Origin: Afipia sp. OHSU_II-C1
Lineage (GTDB): Bacteria > Pseudomonadota > Alphaproteobacteria > Rhizobiales > Xanthobacteraceae
DNA length: 64,000 nucleotides
Direction: 5' to 3'
Assembly (NCBI RefSeq): GCF_000497575.1
Contig: NZ_APJI01000015.1
Coordinates: 1-64,000 of the forward strand
In this document: one piece after another, positions 53,737-64,000 of the stretch
How positions within the stretch are numbered: position 1 is the first letter of the stretch
Layout of the letters: each line of letters opens with the position of its first letter
Made by a program: the position numbers and the translations under genes
The notes under the pieces: generated by a model
Databases searched by the model: none
Seen by the model: only the letters and a program-made list of their open reading frames with translations
Told to the model about the DNA's origin: nothing

Positions 53737-53902
53737 GTCATTCCTGGATCACGGGTCGAGCGATGGCTGAATCGATTGATCTCTTCGATCGGGAGCGCAT
53801 CCATATCGGCGCGAAGTCCGATCAAGCGCGTGAAATCCTCAACCGCCAAGCGACCATCGTCTCCTCGAATGCCTTGATCTGATTCAGCACCCGCATGACC
53901 AT
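53737..53902 (-). pseudogene. M20 peptidase/amidohydrolase remnant
   Basis: The start MVMRVLNQIKAFEETMVAWRL is the N-terminus of M20 hydrolases (x-AF-x-E-M-x-x-WR), with ggaagg before the ATG. After a large deletion and frameshift it resumes as RLIGLRADMDALPIEEIN followed by HRST and PGM, the metal-site region. Only about 50 codons remain and no product is expected. It lies directly after the alpha/beta hydrolase gene on the same strand, with which it was probably once an operon. Confidence 0.7.
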
Positions 53903-53903
53903 C

Positions 53904-54875
53904 TTACCTTCCCGTTGCCGTATGTTCTTGATCTGAAAGCTGCCGCTCATTCCAGAAGCTGCGTGACTCCCTGATCAAAGCAGCGGGATTGTCCTCCTGG
54001 ACGTTGTGTCCCGCGTCGGAAATCTCGACGAAGCGTCCGTCGTGGAACCGGCTGGCGAATTCAGCGGCCGCCGACGCCGGCATGGACCTGCTGCGACCGC
54101 CGCGGACCATCAGAAAAGGCGCACTAAACGCGCCGACGCGGCCAGCCAATCCCTCGATATGCGCAAGAATATGCGAGTAGTCGACCATGCGCCGGGAGTC
54201 GCGGCGCCACTCCCACGCACCGTCACATCTCTCCCGCAGAAGGGCTCTCATCCGGTAGGCGACCCGATCCCGATCACTTCCCGGGCTTGTTCGCAACGCG
54301 GCGTCGATTACCGCTTCAATAGATGGTGCAGAGATCATTCCGTTGATGAATCTTCGCATTCGCGCGGTCCCCTCGAATTCGACACCGGGCGCTACGTCCA
54401 CCATCGTGAGACTCTTCACCAGACTCGGTGTGGTGAGAGCTAGCTCGGCGGCCACTACGCCGCCCAGCGACATGCCTACGAGATGCAACCGCTCAATGCC
54501 GAGCTCGGAGGCCGCTTCCGCCGCGTCCGCTGCCAGTCGCCCTATGCTGTAATCGTCGGATCGGGAACTCTCGCCATGGCCCCGCATATCCAGCGCTATC
54601 AATCGAAATTCGGAGCGCAGGCCTGCGCAAACATAGTCCCAGGTTTGGGCCGTGAGTGCTCCGCCGTGCAACAGCAGCACCGGTGCCCCGGTGCCACCCC
54701 AATCGAGGGCACGCAGACATACGTGTTCGGCAACGTCGAGCCAAAGCGTGCGTGGCGCGGAAACATCGCCGGCGATGCCGAGGCGGTGAATGATCGCTCG
54801 CAGTTCATCGGGGCGCCAGGGATCGTCTCCCGTACTCGGCAACATCCGGTCTAACGCCCACCCAATCTGTTTCAC
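53904..54875 (-). CDS. Alpha/beta hydrolase
   Basis: A 323-residue hydrolase with LDWGGTGAPVLLLHGGALTAQTW, RGHGESS, the nucleophile serine in HLVGMSLGGVVAAELAL and the histidine in SDAGHNVQEDNP. Sequence and length fit the esterase/epoxide-hydrolase group; substrate unknown. The tetR gene ends 7 bases before its start, and the M20 and alcohol dehydrogenase remnants follow, so an old catabolic operon has partly decayed. Confidence 0.87.
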   Translation of the reverse strand: MKQIGWALDRMLPSTGDDPWRPDELRAIIHRLGIAGDVSAPRTLWLDVAEHVCLRALDWGGTGAPVLLLHGGALTAQTWDYVCAGLRSEFRLIALDMRGHGESSRSDDYSIGRLAADAAEAASELGIERLHLVGMSLGGVVAAELALTTPSLVKSLTMVDVAPGVEFEGTARMRRFINGMISAPSIEAVIDAALRTSPGSDRDRVAYRMRALLRERCDGAWEWRRDSRRMVDYSHILAHIEGLAGRVGAFSAPFLMVRGGRSRSMPASAAAEFASRFHDGRFVEISDAGHNVQEDNPAALIRESRSFWNERQLSDQEHTATGR

Positions 54876-54881
54876 GTCCCT

Positions 54882-55541
54882 TCAGCTCCTGACCAGAAGT
54901 CCCCGGTGATCCCGAGACTCGACTGACAAAAGTACTCGCAAGATCGAGCCCCAGAGTTTCTTCTTCTGATCCCGGAATGGCTCCTCAGATCGCGCCATGC
55001 CGGCGCTCCGCCGAAACTCGGACCCGAACAGAGGATCGAGCGCGATTGCCTGGTGCATCAGGCCGACGATGAACCGGGTTTCGGAAATCGGCGGACCGGA
55101 TTTTCCGGCCGCAGCGAACGCCTTCAGGCGCATATCGTGAAGCGCTTCGACGACCGGGCTCAGCAGCCCCACCCCGCGGTCTCGCCAGCCGGACAGATGC
55201 AGCCTCAGCGCAAGCGCTGCATAGTCGCCGTCCGCATAGAGATCGGCGATGATATCGACCAGCCGCTCGACGGAGTGATCCGTCTTCTGCCATCGCACCA
55301 GTCCAGCGTTCAGCTCGTCTTTCAGTCGCCGCCCGCCATGGCGCAGCAGTGCTTCGAGAAGTTTCTGCCGCGTGCCGAAATGGTGGTTAACCGCCGCGTC
55401 CGTCAGCCCCACCTTCGCCGCCACGGCGCGCACGTTGACGGCGTCCGACCCGGACTGCCGCAGCAGGGCTTCGGCCGCATCGAGAATCAACTGCCTCGAT
55501 TCGTCCTTGCTCCGTCGAACTCGCGATTTCGTCGTCGTCAT
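54882..55541 (-). CDS. TetR-family transcription regulator
   Basis: A 219-residue TetR protein. Helix-turn-helix lies at about 15-60 (RQLILDAAEALLRQSGSDAVNVRAVAAKVGLTDAAVNHHFGTRQKLLEALL) and a helical ligand domain follows. The start is the ATG at 55541 near the helix-turn-helix; an upstream frame to 55580 has no ribosome site. It is upstream of, and in the same direction as, the alpha/beta hydrolase. Confidence 0.85.
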   Translation of the reverse strand: MTTTKSRVRRSKDESRQLILDAAEALLRQSGSDAVNVRAVAAKVGLTDAAVNHHFGTRQKLLEALLRHGGRRLKDELNAGLVRWQKTDHSVERLVDIIADLYADGDYAALALRLHLSGWRDRGVGLLSPVVEALHDMRLKAFAAAGKSGPPISETRFIVGLMHQAIALDPLFGSEFRRSAGMARSEEPFRDQKKKLWGSILRVLLSVESRDHRGLLVRS

Positions 55542-55729
55542 GCGCGCAAGCTCAGACGTAACTGGCATTGAGGCCGGCACCCCATCGGGTCATCCATTGC
55601 TCGTACTTGGCGGCATCGCCCACATCGAAGCGCTCTCATGAAATAACCCAGCGCGTTCTCCCAGCCAGCAAGAGCATCTAGACGCACCAACCCGACCGCA
55701 TTTCTCGCCTCGGGTTCGTGGGCAGAATT

Positions 55730-56176
55730 TCATCCCTTCAAGTTGACCGTGTATTCGCTTACGAGGTCGGCACCGACGGACAGCGGTGTGTACCGGGTGC
55801 CAGTCAGCGTGCCATCTCCTTCCGCACCATCGAAGCGCCCCTTACCGCCGAGAACGGTGAGAGTTCCGACAAACCGCGTTTTTGCCCCGTCAACCATTCC
55901 CGTGCCGGTCGATTTAAGCCAAAGCGCCGATCCGTCTTCGAAAGCAAGAATTGGGAAAAGAGTGAAGGTGCCAGCGCCATTTGTGTAGTCGGCCAGACTC
56001 GCGAAATGGACGGTTGCAATCGTGCCGTCGGCGAGAAACGCCAGTCCGGAGAAGCGGGTCAGCGATGCCGTATGACCATCCACATCGCCGACATCCAACG
56101 ATTGTGCCGATGTCACGTGGGTAACCATGCGAAATTTGAGCACTTCGTCAGTTCTTGTCGTGCGCCGCTCCGTCAT
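55730..56176 (-). CDS. Beta-barrel protein, allene-oxide-cyclase-like
   Basis: A 148-residue protein without a signal peptide, rich in beta strands and Gly. The segment TLTVLGGKGRFDGAEGDGTLTGTRY resembles allene oxide cyclase-like and dirigent barrels, where a GGTG(R/K)F...A.G repeat is typical. No reaction is proposed. I use the ATG at 56176, which has ggaaga upstream; a frame from 56197 is less supported. Confidence 0.65.
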   Translation of the reverse strand: MTERRTTRTDEVLKFRMVTHVTSAQSLDVGDVDGHTASLTRFSGLAFLADGTIATVHFASLADYTNGAGTFTLFPILAFEDGSALWLKSTGTGMVDGAKTRFVGTLTVLGGKGRFDGAEGDGTLTGTRYTPLSVGADLVSEYTVNLKG

Positions 56177-56490
56177 CGTATTTTCTTCCATTGGCATTGC
56201 CGAGGGAGGGCGAGACGCGAATCCAGCGTCGTTTGAAACGTCTGACGCCTTCGATATGACCTGCGCACTCTCAGCGCGAACGAAATTATCTCTCCTTCAA
56301 ATGAGAATGATTGAGTCTGCTTAAGCCGCCAGGCTTCCCCCAAAGCTCGCCGTGAGGAGGGCCTTCAGGGCCCGTCTTCTCTTGCAACATGCTGCGGCCA
56401 AGCATTCCGGCACAACGACATATGAGTTTAATGTTCGAACGCACCAACGCATTTATCGACGGTTCGGCCTGCGCGTCGCCTTCGAGCGCC
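56177..56490. other. Unassigned gap between barrel gene and integrase remnant
   Basis: About 310 bases with short overlapping frames on both strands, none with a recognised family. A hairpin-like phrase gagggccttcagggcccgtc occurs near 56356. It lies where the rest of the integrase gene should have been, so it is likely replaced sequence. Confidence 0.4.
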
Positions 56491-56926
56491 TTAGCGCGGC
56501 ACCAGTTCTCCGCATTCGATTTTCGTCTGACGTTCCTGAAGGTGCGATCTGACTTGCTCAGTCATGCAGGTGTTGCCGTGGACCACCTCCCCTTTCCACA
56601 TCGCCTCCCCTAAGCTGGTCGGCCAGGTTTGCTCGGCGGGATTATCTCGGTGCAGCTCAATCCAACGGTCTTGCCACGCCGCGGCGATCGCGTGAGCTTC
56701 AGCTTCGCTTAATGAACGAGGGCCTTGGCGTAGATTCGCACACCGCGCTTCGACCTCGGAGAGCAATTGAGCGTGGCGCTGTTTCGTCAGCGCGGCATCT
56801 TTGGTCTTGAGACTTTGTTTCTCTTCCCGCTTGCCAAAAAGCTCGCGGAGATCCGCAGGCACAGCTCTGCGAAACCAATAGACCGCTATCAGGATGCTTC
56901 CACGGACGTGACATAGCCAAGGGCAT
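56491..56926 (-). pseudogene. Tyrosine integrase, frameshifted and truncated
   Basis: The ATG at 56926 starts MPLAMSRPWKHPDSG, the usual opening of DUF6538 phage-type integrases, then the frame is lost at about 56882 and the family sequence resumes one frame over as VYWFRRAVPADLRELFGKREE, SLKTKDAALTKQRHAQ and LRQGPRSLSEAEAHAIAA. The shift is explained by loss of two bases. The product would stop at 56491, without the catalytic R-H-R-Y half. It lies 85 bases from the tRNA-Phe 3' end in the same orientation, the standard tRNA-integrase layout. Confidence 0.85.
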
Positions 56927-57011
56927 TTGTACCAGCCTTTTGTACCAAGCCGGTAGCAGTAAGCATCTGATTTTGCATTAGTTTTGTGGAAACAACCGCT
57001 TAGGAAAGCGA

Positions 57012-57087
57012 TGGTGCCCAGGGGCGGGATCGAACCACCGACACTGCGATTTTCAGTCGCATGCTCTACCAACTGAGCTACCTGGGC
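57012..57087 (-). tRNA. tRNA-Phe (anticodon GAA)
   Basis: A 76-base cloverleaf on the minus strand. Acceptor arms GCCCAGG and CCTGGGC pair fully, the D arm AGCTCAGTTGGTAGAGC and T arm GTGGTTCGATCCCGC are standard, and the anticodon loop CTGAAAA gives GAA for phenylalanine. CCA is encoded. Its 3' end faces the island and the integrase remnant, so it is the probable integration site. Confidence 0.97.
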
Positions 57088-57262
57088 GCCGCCCCGAACG
57101 CTGCCAAAACAGCTTGGAGGGAGAGCGCCGGTTTATAGTGAGACGCGGCGGCGCTGTCCAGCCATCGGGCGAATTTTGCGGGGACCGCTGTGTCAAGCGG
57201 CGGCGTCTTAAAATCCTCCCGGATTCAAGGGCTTCGGGGGAGCCGGGAAACGCCCGAATGGG

Positions 57263-57457
57263 CTATTTCGGCTCGTCCGGGTCGTCCTCGTTGTCGCTCT
57301 CGCGCGCGGGGATGGCGTAGGACCCCGACAGCCAGCGATTCAGGTCGACATCGCGGCAGCGTTCCGAACAGAACGGCCTGGACGCCTCGACCGGTGGCTT
57401 GCCGCAGATCGGGCATGGCTTCGCGCGGGGCGTGGATTTCACGCCCTCAGCTGGCAT
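57263..57457 (-). CDS. yacG: DNA gyrase inhibitor YacG
   Basis: A 64-residue zinc protein with CPICGKP and CSERCRDVD, giving a C-x2-C and C-x3-C zinc site. E. coli YacG binds GyrB and inhibits gyrase. The C-terminus is acidic as usual. It overlaps the end of the maf gene by 11 bases, so the two are translationally linked, and it follows tRNA-Phe toward the core chromosome. Confidence 0.92.
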   Translation of the reverse strand: MPAEGVKSTPRAKPCPICGKPPVEASRPFCSERCRDVDLNRWLSGSYAIPARESDNEDDPDEPK

Positions 57458-58070
57458 TCAGCCAGCCGAAGCGGACCGGAAAACCTTCACCGCCGAGCAG
57501 CGCGGTCGATTCATACAGCGGCAGTCCGACCACGTTGGAATAGGAGCCGACCATCTTCACTACGAACGAGCCCGCGATGCCCTGCACTGCGTAGCCGCCG
57601 GCCTTGCCGCGCCATTCGCCGGAGCCGATATACGCCTGGATATCGTCCTCGCTCAGCCGCTTGAACCGCACCCGCGTTTCCACCAGCCGCTGACGGAATG
57701 TTTCCTTCGGCGTCACGAGGCAGATCGCGGTGTAGACACGATGATTGCGGCCCGACAGCAGCCGCAGGCATTGCGAGGCCTCATCCACCAGTTCCGCCTT
57801 CGGCAGGATGCGGCGACCGACCGCGACCACGGTGTCGGCGGCGAGAATGTAGGATCCGCGGAGATCATCATCGAGCTGCACGGACTTGAGTGCCGCGTCG
57901 GCCTTGGCGCGCGCCAGACGGTTGGCGCAGGCGCGCGGCAGCTCGCCGCGCTTGGGCGTCTCGTCGACATCGGCGGGACGCAACGCGTCAGGCTCGATAC
58001 CGGCCTGATTCAGCAGGCTGAGTCGCCGCGGCGAACCGGAGGCAAGGACAAATTTGGGACGGCCTAACAT
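57447..58070 (-). CDS. maf: Maf family nucleoside triphosphate pyrophosphatase
   Basis: A 207-residue protein that hydrolyses non-canonical or canonical nucleotides (dTTP, UTP or m7GTP types). It has the opening [17 protein letters not shown], the acid in AADTVV, and the conserved [18 protein letters not shown] and [12 protein letters not shown]. It is in an operon with yacG; the low-molecular-weight phosphatase gene lies upstream on the same strand. Confidence 0.93.
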   Translation of the reverse strand: MLGRPKFVLASGSPRRLSLLNQAGIEPDALRPADVDETPKRGELPRACANRLARAKADAALKSVQLDDDLRGSYILAADTVVAVGRRILPKAELVDEASQCLRLLSGRNHRVYTAICLVTPKETFRQRLVETRVRFKRLSEDDIQAYIGSGEWRGKAGGYAVQGIAGSFVVKMVGSYSNVVGLPLYESTALLGGEGFPVRFGWLNAS

Positions 58071-58181
58071 GCGAGACTTGTCGATTTCGGTCAGGGGTCA
58101 ATGGGCGCGGAAACTATCCGAAGGGCGTGGTCCCGACAACAGCGCGGCAGCGCGTCCGGGCTCGATTTATAACGATTTTTC

Positions 58182-58634
58182 CTACTCGTTCCTGATAGCC
58201 GCCGGCGCGAACCGTTCACGAATACGCCGCTGCAGGCTGTCCCGGACATGACGGTAAGCGTCGAGCTGCAATTCGCGGCGGCCTTCGACACCCACCGGAT
58301 CAGGCGTCGGCCAGTATTCGACTTCGGTTGCCGAGGTCGCGGTCAACTCAAGCGCCTTGTGATGCGCCTCCGGCGACAGCGTGACGATCAGATCGAAGTT
58401 CAGGCCTTCCCAGTCTTCCAGATCGGCGACCGTCCACGGCTTGTGATTGGAAATATCGAGACCGATCTCCTTCATCACCGCCACCGCGAACGGATCGAGA
58501 TCGGCCTTACTGACGCCGGCCGATTGCACATACAGCCCGCGCGGAACGAGATGGCGCAGCAGACAGGCCGCCGTCGGAGAACGAACGCTGTTCTGCCCGC
58601 ACATGAACAAGACAGCCTGCGGAGAACGCGCCAT
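58182..58634 (-). CDS. Low-molecular-weight phosphatase / ArsC-like protein
   Basis: A 150-residue protein with the P-loop CGQNSVRSP (C12 to R18, C-x5-R) and a later DP that supplies the acid (PDPVGVEG). This fold covers low-molecular-weight tyrosine phosphatases and thioredoxin-linked arsenate reductases. There are no ars genes nearby and it sits in a core cluster, so a protein phosphatase role is as likely as arsenate reduction. Confidence 0.83.
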   Translation of the reverse strand: MARSPQAVLFMCGQNSVRSPTAACLLRHLVPRGLYVQSAGVSKADLDPFAVAVMKEIGLDISNHKPWTVADLEDWEGLNFDLIVTLSPEAHHKALELTATSATEVEYWPTPDPVGVEGRRELQLDAYRHVRDSLQRRIRERFAPAAIRNE

Positions 58635-58678
58635 GCGTCAGGCTCGCCCGCTGATTTTGCACAGGGCACGTTTCGGGA

Positions 58679-59185
58679 TCATGTGCTGCCCTCGCCCTTC
58701 CAGTGCAGCACCGAGATCAGCGTGAACAGCCGGCGCGAGGTCTCGAAATCGACACGCACCTTGCCTTCAAGGCGCTCCATCAAGGTCCGCGAGCCTTCGT
58801 CATGGACACCCTTGCGGCCCATGTCGATGGCTTCGATCTTGTCGGGCGTCGCGGTGCGGATCGCCTGATAGTAGCTGTCGCAGATCATGAAGTAGTCCTT
58901 CACGATCCGGCGGAACGGCGTCAGCGACAACAGATGCACCACGCAGGGCGTCCCGTCCGCGCGCTTGATGTCGAACATCAGCCGATTGCCGGTGATGCCG
59001 ATGTGCAGGGTGAACGGTCCGGTATGGCCGCCTTCCGGCGCAAACAGATTCTGCTCGACGAGATCGTAGATCGCGATCGCGCGCTCGTGCTCGATGTCCG
59101 GCCCCGAGCGCCCGATCGATTCCTCATCGAGCGTCACCGCGACAACGCGGTTGTTCGGGTCCTCGTTTGGCGGCGGCTTTGTCAT
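58679..59185 (-). CDS. UPF0262 family protein
   Basis: A 168-residue protein of UPF0262, a family confined mainly to alphaproteobacteria and usually encoded next to hisD, as here. Recognisable segments are [17 protein letters not shown] and the very conserved [21 protein letters not shown]. No activity is established. The ATG at 59185 overlaps the hisD stop by four bases. Confidence 0.9.
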   Translation of the reverse strand: MTKPPPNEDPNNRVVAVTLDEESIGRSGPDIEHERAIAIYDLVEQNLFAPEGGHTGPFTLHIGITGNRLMFDIKRADGTPCVVHLLSLTPFRRIVKDYFMICDSYYQAIRTATPDKIEAIDMGRKGVHDEGSRTLMERLEGKVRVDFETSRRLFTLISVLHWKGEGST

Positions 59186-60477
59186 GAGAGATTGAGCCGC
59201 AATCCGACCGAGCGCGCATGGGCATCCAGCCCTTCGGCCTTGCCGAGAGTCATCGCCGCCGGGCCCAGCGCACGAAGCTGATCCGGTCCGCACTTGAGGA
59301 TCGAGGTCCGCTTCATGAAATCGAGCACGCCGAGACCCGAGGAAAAACGCGCCGAGCGTGCCGTCGGCAGGACGTGATTCGAGCCGCCGACATAATCGCC
59401 GATTGCTTCCGGGGTATGGCCGCCGAGAAAAATCGCGCCGGCGTTGCGGATGCGCGCGCTCAAGGCCTCGGGATCGGCCGTAATGATTTCCAGATGCTCG
59501 GCGGCAATGGCATCGGCAAGCGCGACTGACTCATCAAGAGTCTTGACCAGAATGATCGCACCGAAATCGTTCCACGACGCGCGCGCGATGTCAGCGCGCG
59601 GCAGCGTGGTCAACTGTGCTTCGACGGCACGCGCGACATCATTCGCCAGCGTCTCGTCATCGGTGATCAGGATCGACTGCGCGTTGGCGTCGTGCTCGGC
59701 TTGCGCCAGAAGATCGGCCGCGATCCAGTCGGGATTCGCGGTGCGGTCGGCGATCACCAACACTTCGGACGGTCCGGCGATCATGTCGATACCGACCTTG
59801 CCGAACACCAGACGCTTGGCGGCAGCCACGTAAGCATTGCCGGGACCGACGATCTTCGCCACCGGCTTGATAGTCGCCGTGCCATAGGCCAGCGCCGCAA
59901 CGGCCTGCGCGCCGCCGACGCGGTAGATTTCCGACACGCCGCCGAGCTGCGCTGCCGCCAGCACCAGCGGATTGAGCTTGCCGTCCGGAGACGGCACCAC
60001 CATCACCACGCGCCCCACCCCGGCGACCTTCGCCGGCACCGCGTTCATCAGCACGGACGACGGATAGGCCGCGGTGCCGCCCGGCACATACAGGCCGACC
60101 GCCTCAATGGCGCTCCAGCGCCAGCCGAGTTCAACACCCGCGGCGTCCGTGAAACGCTCGTCCTTCGGCAACTGCCGCTTGTGAAAAACCTCGATGCGGT
60201 CACGCGCGAACTTCAGGGCATCGAGCGTCGCGGTATCGCAAGCCTTCACCGCACCTTCGAGTTCTGCAAGCGTGATCCGCAATCCGCCTGCCGCCACATC
60301 GAGCCGGTCAAACTTCTTCGTCGCCGCGATCAGCGCCGCATCGCCATGCTTCGCCACATCGTCGACGATGGCGCGCGCGGACGCGTCGATATCGGCGGAA
60401 ACCTCCCGCTTCATGTCGAGAAAGGCGTTGAAGCGCTCGGTGAAATCTGCGCTGTGACTGGTGAGACGGATCGGCAT
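59182..60477 (-). CDS. hisD: Histidinol dehydrogenase
   Basis: Last enzyme of histidine synthesis: oxidises histidinol to histidine in two NAD-dependent steps, with zinc. The 431 residues contain [10 protein letters not shown], the zinc-site region [14 protein letters not shown], the EHLEI segment and FMKRTSIL near the end. Length is normal. It is followed by UPF0262 with a four-base overlap. Confidence 0.97.
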   Translation of the reverse strand: MPIRLTSHSADFTERFNAFLDMKREVSADIDASARAIVDDVAKHGDAALIAATKKFDRLDVAAGGLRITLAELEGAVKACDTATLDALKFARDRIEVFHKRQLPKDERFTDAAGVELGWRWSAIEAVGLYVPGGTAAYPSSVLMNAVPAKVAGVGRVVMVVPSPDGKLNPLVLAAAQLGGVSEIYRVGGAQAVAALAYGTATIKPVAKIVGPGNAYVAAAKRLVFGKVGIDMIAGPSEVLVIADRTANPDWIAADLLAQAEHDANAQSILITDDETLANDVARAVEAQLTTLPRADIARASWNDFGAIILVKTLDESVALADAIAAEHLEIITADPEALSARIRNAGAIFLGGHTPEAIGDYVGGSNHVLPTARSARFSSGLGVLDFMKRTSILKCGPDQLRALGPAAMTLGKAEGLDAHARSVGLRLNLS

Positions 60478-60618
60478 TGCAGGGTCCGGCAGGGGATCAA
60501 TTGAAGGCGTGGTCAGTGGCGCGATGCCAGATCACCGTCAACCCATAACATTCTCAGGATGAAACCGCGAGCGGGGACCGCGCGGATTGGTTGCTAAATG
60601 TCTGTGTCCGCAGGCAGA

Positions 60619-61086
60619 TTAGGTGACTGCGGCATGGTCCGCCGGATCAGCGTCCAGATTGTCCGGACCGAGATCGGCCAGTTCGCACTCGAGGCACTCA
60701 ACCTCGAGCCGCAGCACCCCGCCGCTGGCGAACAGCAGCAGCACCTGGCCGCCGGGTTTCTTGCCGGGATGGAATTCCAGCCCGAGCAGGGTCAGCGGGA
60801 GCTCCGGGGCGGTCATGTCGATCTCGCGCGACTGGCACGACAATACGCGGTCGAAGCGCAGCGCCGAGATCAGGCGGCGCGGAACGCAATCGCCCGCGAG
60901 GATGTCCTCGCAATCCATCCGCCGCATGGCGACGACCAGACGCTTCTCGCTTTGCCGCCAGAGAATGTCGCCCGCGACCACCGCCGCATCCTGGATGTGG
61001 GCGGAAATCACCGCGAGATCGTCTTCATCCAGCGCGGCCATTTTGCGCCGGGATGAATTTTGCTGAGCCGCTTTGTTCTGAGACAT
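60619..61086 (-). CDS. DUF2948 family protein
   Basis: A 155-residue protein of DUF2948: LDEDDLAVISAHIQDAAVVAGDI near the start, then MRRMDCED and RFDRVLSCQSREIDM, and the C-terminal LRLEVECLECELADLG. The family is alphaproteobacterial and its function is unknown. The ATG at 61086 follows a ggggg stretch. It lies between murA and hisD, a usual order. Confidence 0.85.
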   Translation of the reverse strand: MSQNKAAQQNSSRRKMAALDEDDLAVISAHIQDAAVVAGDILWRQSEKRLVVAMRRMDCEDILAGDCVPRRLISALRFDRVLSCQSREIDMTAPELPLTLLGLEFHPGKKPGGQVLLLFASGGVLRLEVECLECELADLGPDNLDADPADHAAVT

Positions 61087-61161
61087 GGCCCCCGCCGTTA
61101 TTTCAATTGGGTATGATCTTTTCCGAAAACCGGCTTCCACTTTTCGGGATCATGCCCTGGG

Positions 61162-62451
<1,290 letters not shown>

Positions 62452-62625
62452 GCCAAACCTGCCCTGTTGCGGATTAAAGTGGCTTTTAGCGCGTTTCAGA
62501 GGGGGAGGAAACCGCGCGCCGGATGCCCCAAAGCCCCGGCACTCCAGCTTAATACCCGAAAAATCGCTCGAATTGTGTCGGCTGGGCGTGTGACTGCGGA
62601 CTTTCCAGCCGTCCGGCCCCGGCGT

Positions 62626-63291
62626 TCAGGCCCCGGCCTTATGGATGTCTTCCATTTCAAGGATCGGCCTGGGATAGCCGCGCTTGGCCACGCTCAGCAT
62701 GGCGCGGCCGACCTCCTCGGTGGTGGTGACAAAGTTCGGCGCGACCTGATGCAGGAAACTCAGCAAAGGCCCGGTCATGACATAGATCGCCTGGACCCAG
62801 GCGGTTTTCGACCGCACCCCGCGCAGCGGCTGGATCGCACCGGGACGGAACATGTAAGCGGCCTTGAACGGCAGCTTGAGCAGATCGTTCTCGGTCTTGC
62901 CTTTGATTCGCGCCCACATCACACGGCCCTGCTCGGTGCTGTCGGTACTTGCGCCGGTGACATACACGAAGGTCATGCCGGGGTTGAGCCGCGCCAGCGG
63001 CCGCGCCGCCGCCAGCGTGATGTCGTAAGTCAGATGGCGGTAGCGCTCCGCGTCCATTCCGATCGAGGACACACCGAGACAGAAGAAGCAGGCGTCATAG
63101 CCTGTGATGTCCTTCTCGATAGTCGAGAAGTCGAGAAAGTCCTTATGCACGAGTTCGCGCAGCTTCGGATGCGGCTGACCGGTGGCACTGCGGCCGACGG
63201 TCAGAACCTCCGTCACATCGCCATCGCGCAGGCATTCACGCAGAACGCCCTGCCCCACCATGCCGGTCGCGCCGAAGACAATGACTTTCAT
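62626..63291 (-). CDS. NAD(P)-binding atypical SDR protein
   Basis: A 221-residue protein with the Rossmann opening VIVFGATGMVGQGVLRECL (GxxGxxG) and a VYVTGAS segment; it resembles the HTATIP2/epimerase-like proteins in which a short C-terminal region replaces the YxxxK motif. Reaction unknown. It is 25 bases upstream of nothing obvious; the membrane protein gene lies on the same strand, ahead of it. Confidence 0.8.
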   Translation of the reverse strand: MKVIVFGATGMVGQGVLRECLRDGDVTEVLTVGRSATGQPHPKLRELVHKDFLDFSTIEKDITGYDACFFCLGVSSIGMDAERYRHLTYDITLAAARPLARLNPGMTFVYVTGASTDSTEQGRVMWARIKGKTENDLLKLPFKAAYMFRPGAIQPLRGVRSKTAWVQAIYVMTGPLLSFLHQVAPNFVTTTEEVGRAMLSVAKRGYPRPILEMEDIHKAGA

Positions 63292-63316
63292 CGACGCTCC
63301 CGCTCTCCAGTTGGTC

Positions 63317-63802
63317 TCAGGCTGTCTTGAATCGCCTGATGCCGAGGACGATCAAGCCGATGAAAAACACCAGCACGATGCCCTGGGTGATCGCAAACGG
63401 CGGCTCGGCGCTGGTGGGCGCGTAGACATTCAGCAATGCGACCTTCTGGAACGACTGAGCGATCAGAACGAACACATTGAACCAGAGCGCGAGCAGCGCG
63501 GTGACCACATAGACCGTGCGCCAGATGCCGGCGAGGCCTTTGCCATAGAGCGCGTAAACCGCGATCGCCAGCAGCGCCAGCGAGATCAGCGCGACGATGT
63601 GTGACGGCAGCAGCTTGGTGAAGGGAAACAGAAAGCCGGTCGCGCTGGTGAGGATGGTCAGCACGAGAAACCACAGCGTCCAGCCCGGCAGCCTGTTCGA
63701 CGCGAGCATCCCGCCCGCCACCACGAAGCCCAGACCGATGGCGATCATGCTGATGATGAGATGAAGGACCGTGAAACCCGCTAACGACATGCCTAAAATC
63801 AT
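63317..63802 (-). CDS. Four-helix membrane protein
   Basis: A 161-residue integral membrane protein with about five hydrophobic helices (near 5-30, 42-62, 68-88, 94-115 and 136-155) and a charged end (IRRFKTA). I know no function. The ATG at 63802 has aggggc upstream. It is transcribed in the same direction as the SDR gene, 25 bases before it, so they likely share a message. Confidence 0.75.
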   Translation of the reverse strand: MILGMSLAGFTVLHLIISMIAIGLGFVVAGGMLASNRLPGWTLWFLVLTILTSATGFLFPFTKLLPSHIVALISLALLAIAVYALYGKGLAGIWRTVYVVTALLALWFNVFVLIAQSFQKVALLNVYAPTSAEPPFAITQGIVLVFFIGLIVLGIRRFKTA

Positions 63803-63912
63803 GATGCGCCCCTGTTTAGAATGAATCCAAGGCTACATCATACGCATGGCAGCGCAACAGAAGTTCCGTTTCCGCGCGCTCAGCTCCCGCAAATTTTTTG
63901 TGAGTCGCGCGA

Positions 63913-64000
63913 TCAACGATTGAGAAAATCCACCAGCTTCGGAATCACCTGTCCGGGCGCTTCCTCCATCAGCCAGTGCCCCGAGCCCTTGACGATCACC
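63913..64000 (-). CDS. Alpha/beta hydrolase, C-terminal end only
   Basis: The window cuts this gene. The visible last 28 codons read VIVKGSGHWLMEEAPGQVIPKLVDFLNR, with the catalytic histidine in GSGHW and the closing helix usual for alpha/beta hydrolases. The 5' part lies beyond 64000. Confidence 0.7.
   Translation of the reverse strand, partial: VIVKGSGHWLMEEAPGQVIPKLVDFLNR

Noticed and set aside
57012-57072. Integrase frame extended through the tRNA-Phe gene to 57072
   Set aside because: The extra residues are only the tRNA read in translation; the true start is the ATG at 56926.

Overview
The window is a piece of a high-G+C alphaproteobacterial chromosome. The gene set (TrcR/DUF1013, DUF6494, DUF1850 next to a TAXI-type TRAP transporter, UPF0262-hisD and DUF2948-murA) and the dispersed palindromic repeats fit the Bradyrhizobium/Afipia/Rhodopseudomonas group (Nitrobacteraceae). 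That placement is an inference from remembered gene families, not from a search.

Layout. Positions 1-25.7 kb are ordinary chromosome: a GGDEF/EAL protein, yqgE, a DsbD-like exported protein, a peroxiredoxin, rnhA-thrB-ispH, trcR, a DsbA-like thioredoxin, prpE, a TAXI-TRAP transport operon, a tricarboxylate-transporter type binding protein, an MFS exporter, a thioesterase and an MBL-fold protein. At 24.4-25.7 kb is the most unusual locus: a solitary atpB-like gene and a sugE/gdx guanidinium exporter, each preceded by a pair of short hairpins with ACGR loops, the signature of the guanidine-II (mini-ykkC) riboswitch. A truncated glutamine amidotransferase pseudogene follows.

26.3-31.3 kb is again normal (acyl-CoA dehydrogenase, a second binding protein, an aldehyde dehydrogenase, two small exported proteins). 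From about 31.4 to 51.4 kb the base composition drops visibly and the content changes to a regulator-rich catabolic island: three LysR, one HxlR and two GlxA/FtrA-type regulators sit among two nitronate-monooxygenase-like enzymes, three small ABM-fold proteins, a tautomerase, dienelactone hydrolase, PEP-mutase/isocitrate-lyase-like enzyme, RraA-like aldolase, enoyl-CoA hydratase, nitrilase-family hydrolase, rhodanese and a serine acetyltransferase. From 51.8 to 56.9 kb is a decayed zone: a response-regulator fragment, an alcohol dehydrogenase with an internal stop, an M20 peptidase remnant and a frameshifted, truncated integrase directly beside a tRNA-Phe gene. This is the expected right end of a tRNA-integrated genomic island whose integrase has died.

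57.0-64.0 kb is core chromosome: tRNA-Phe, yacG, maf, a low-molecular-weight phosphatase, UPF0262, hisD, DUF2948, murA, an NAD-binding protein, a membrane protein and the end of an alpha/beta hydrolase cut by the window edge.
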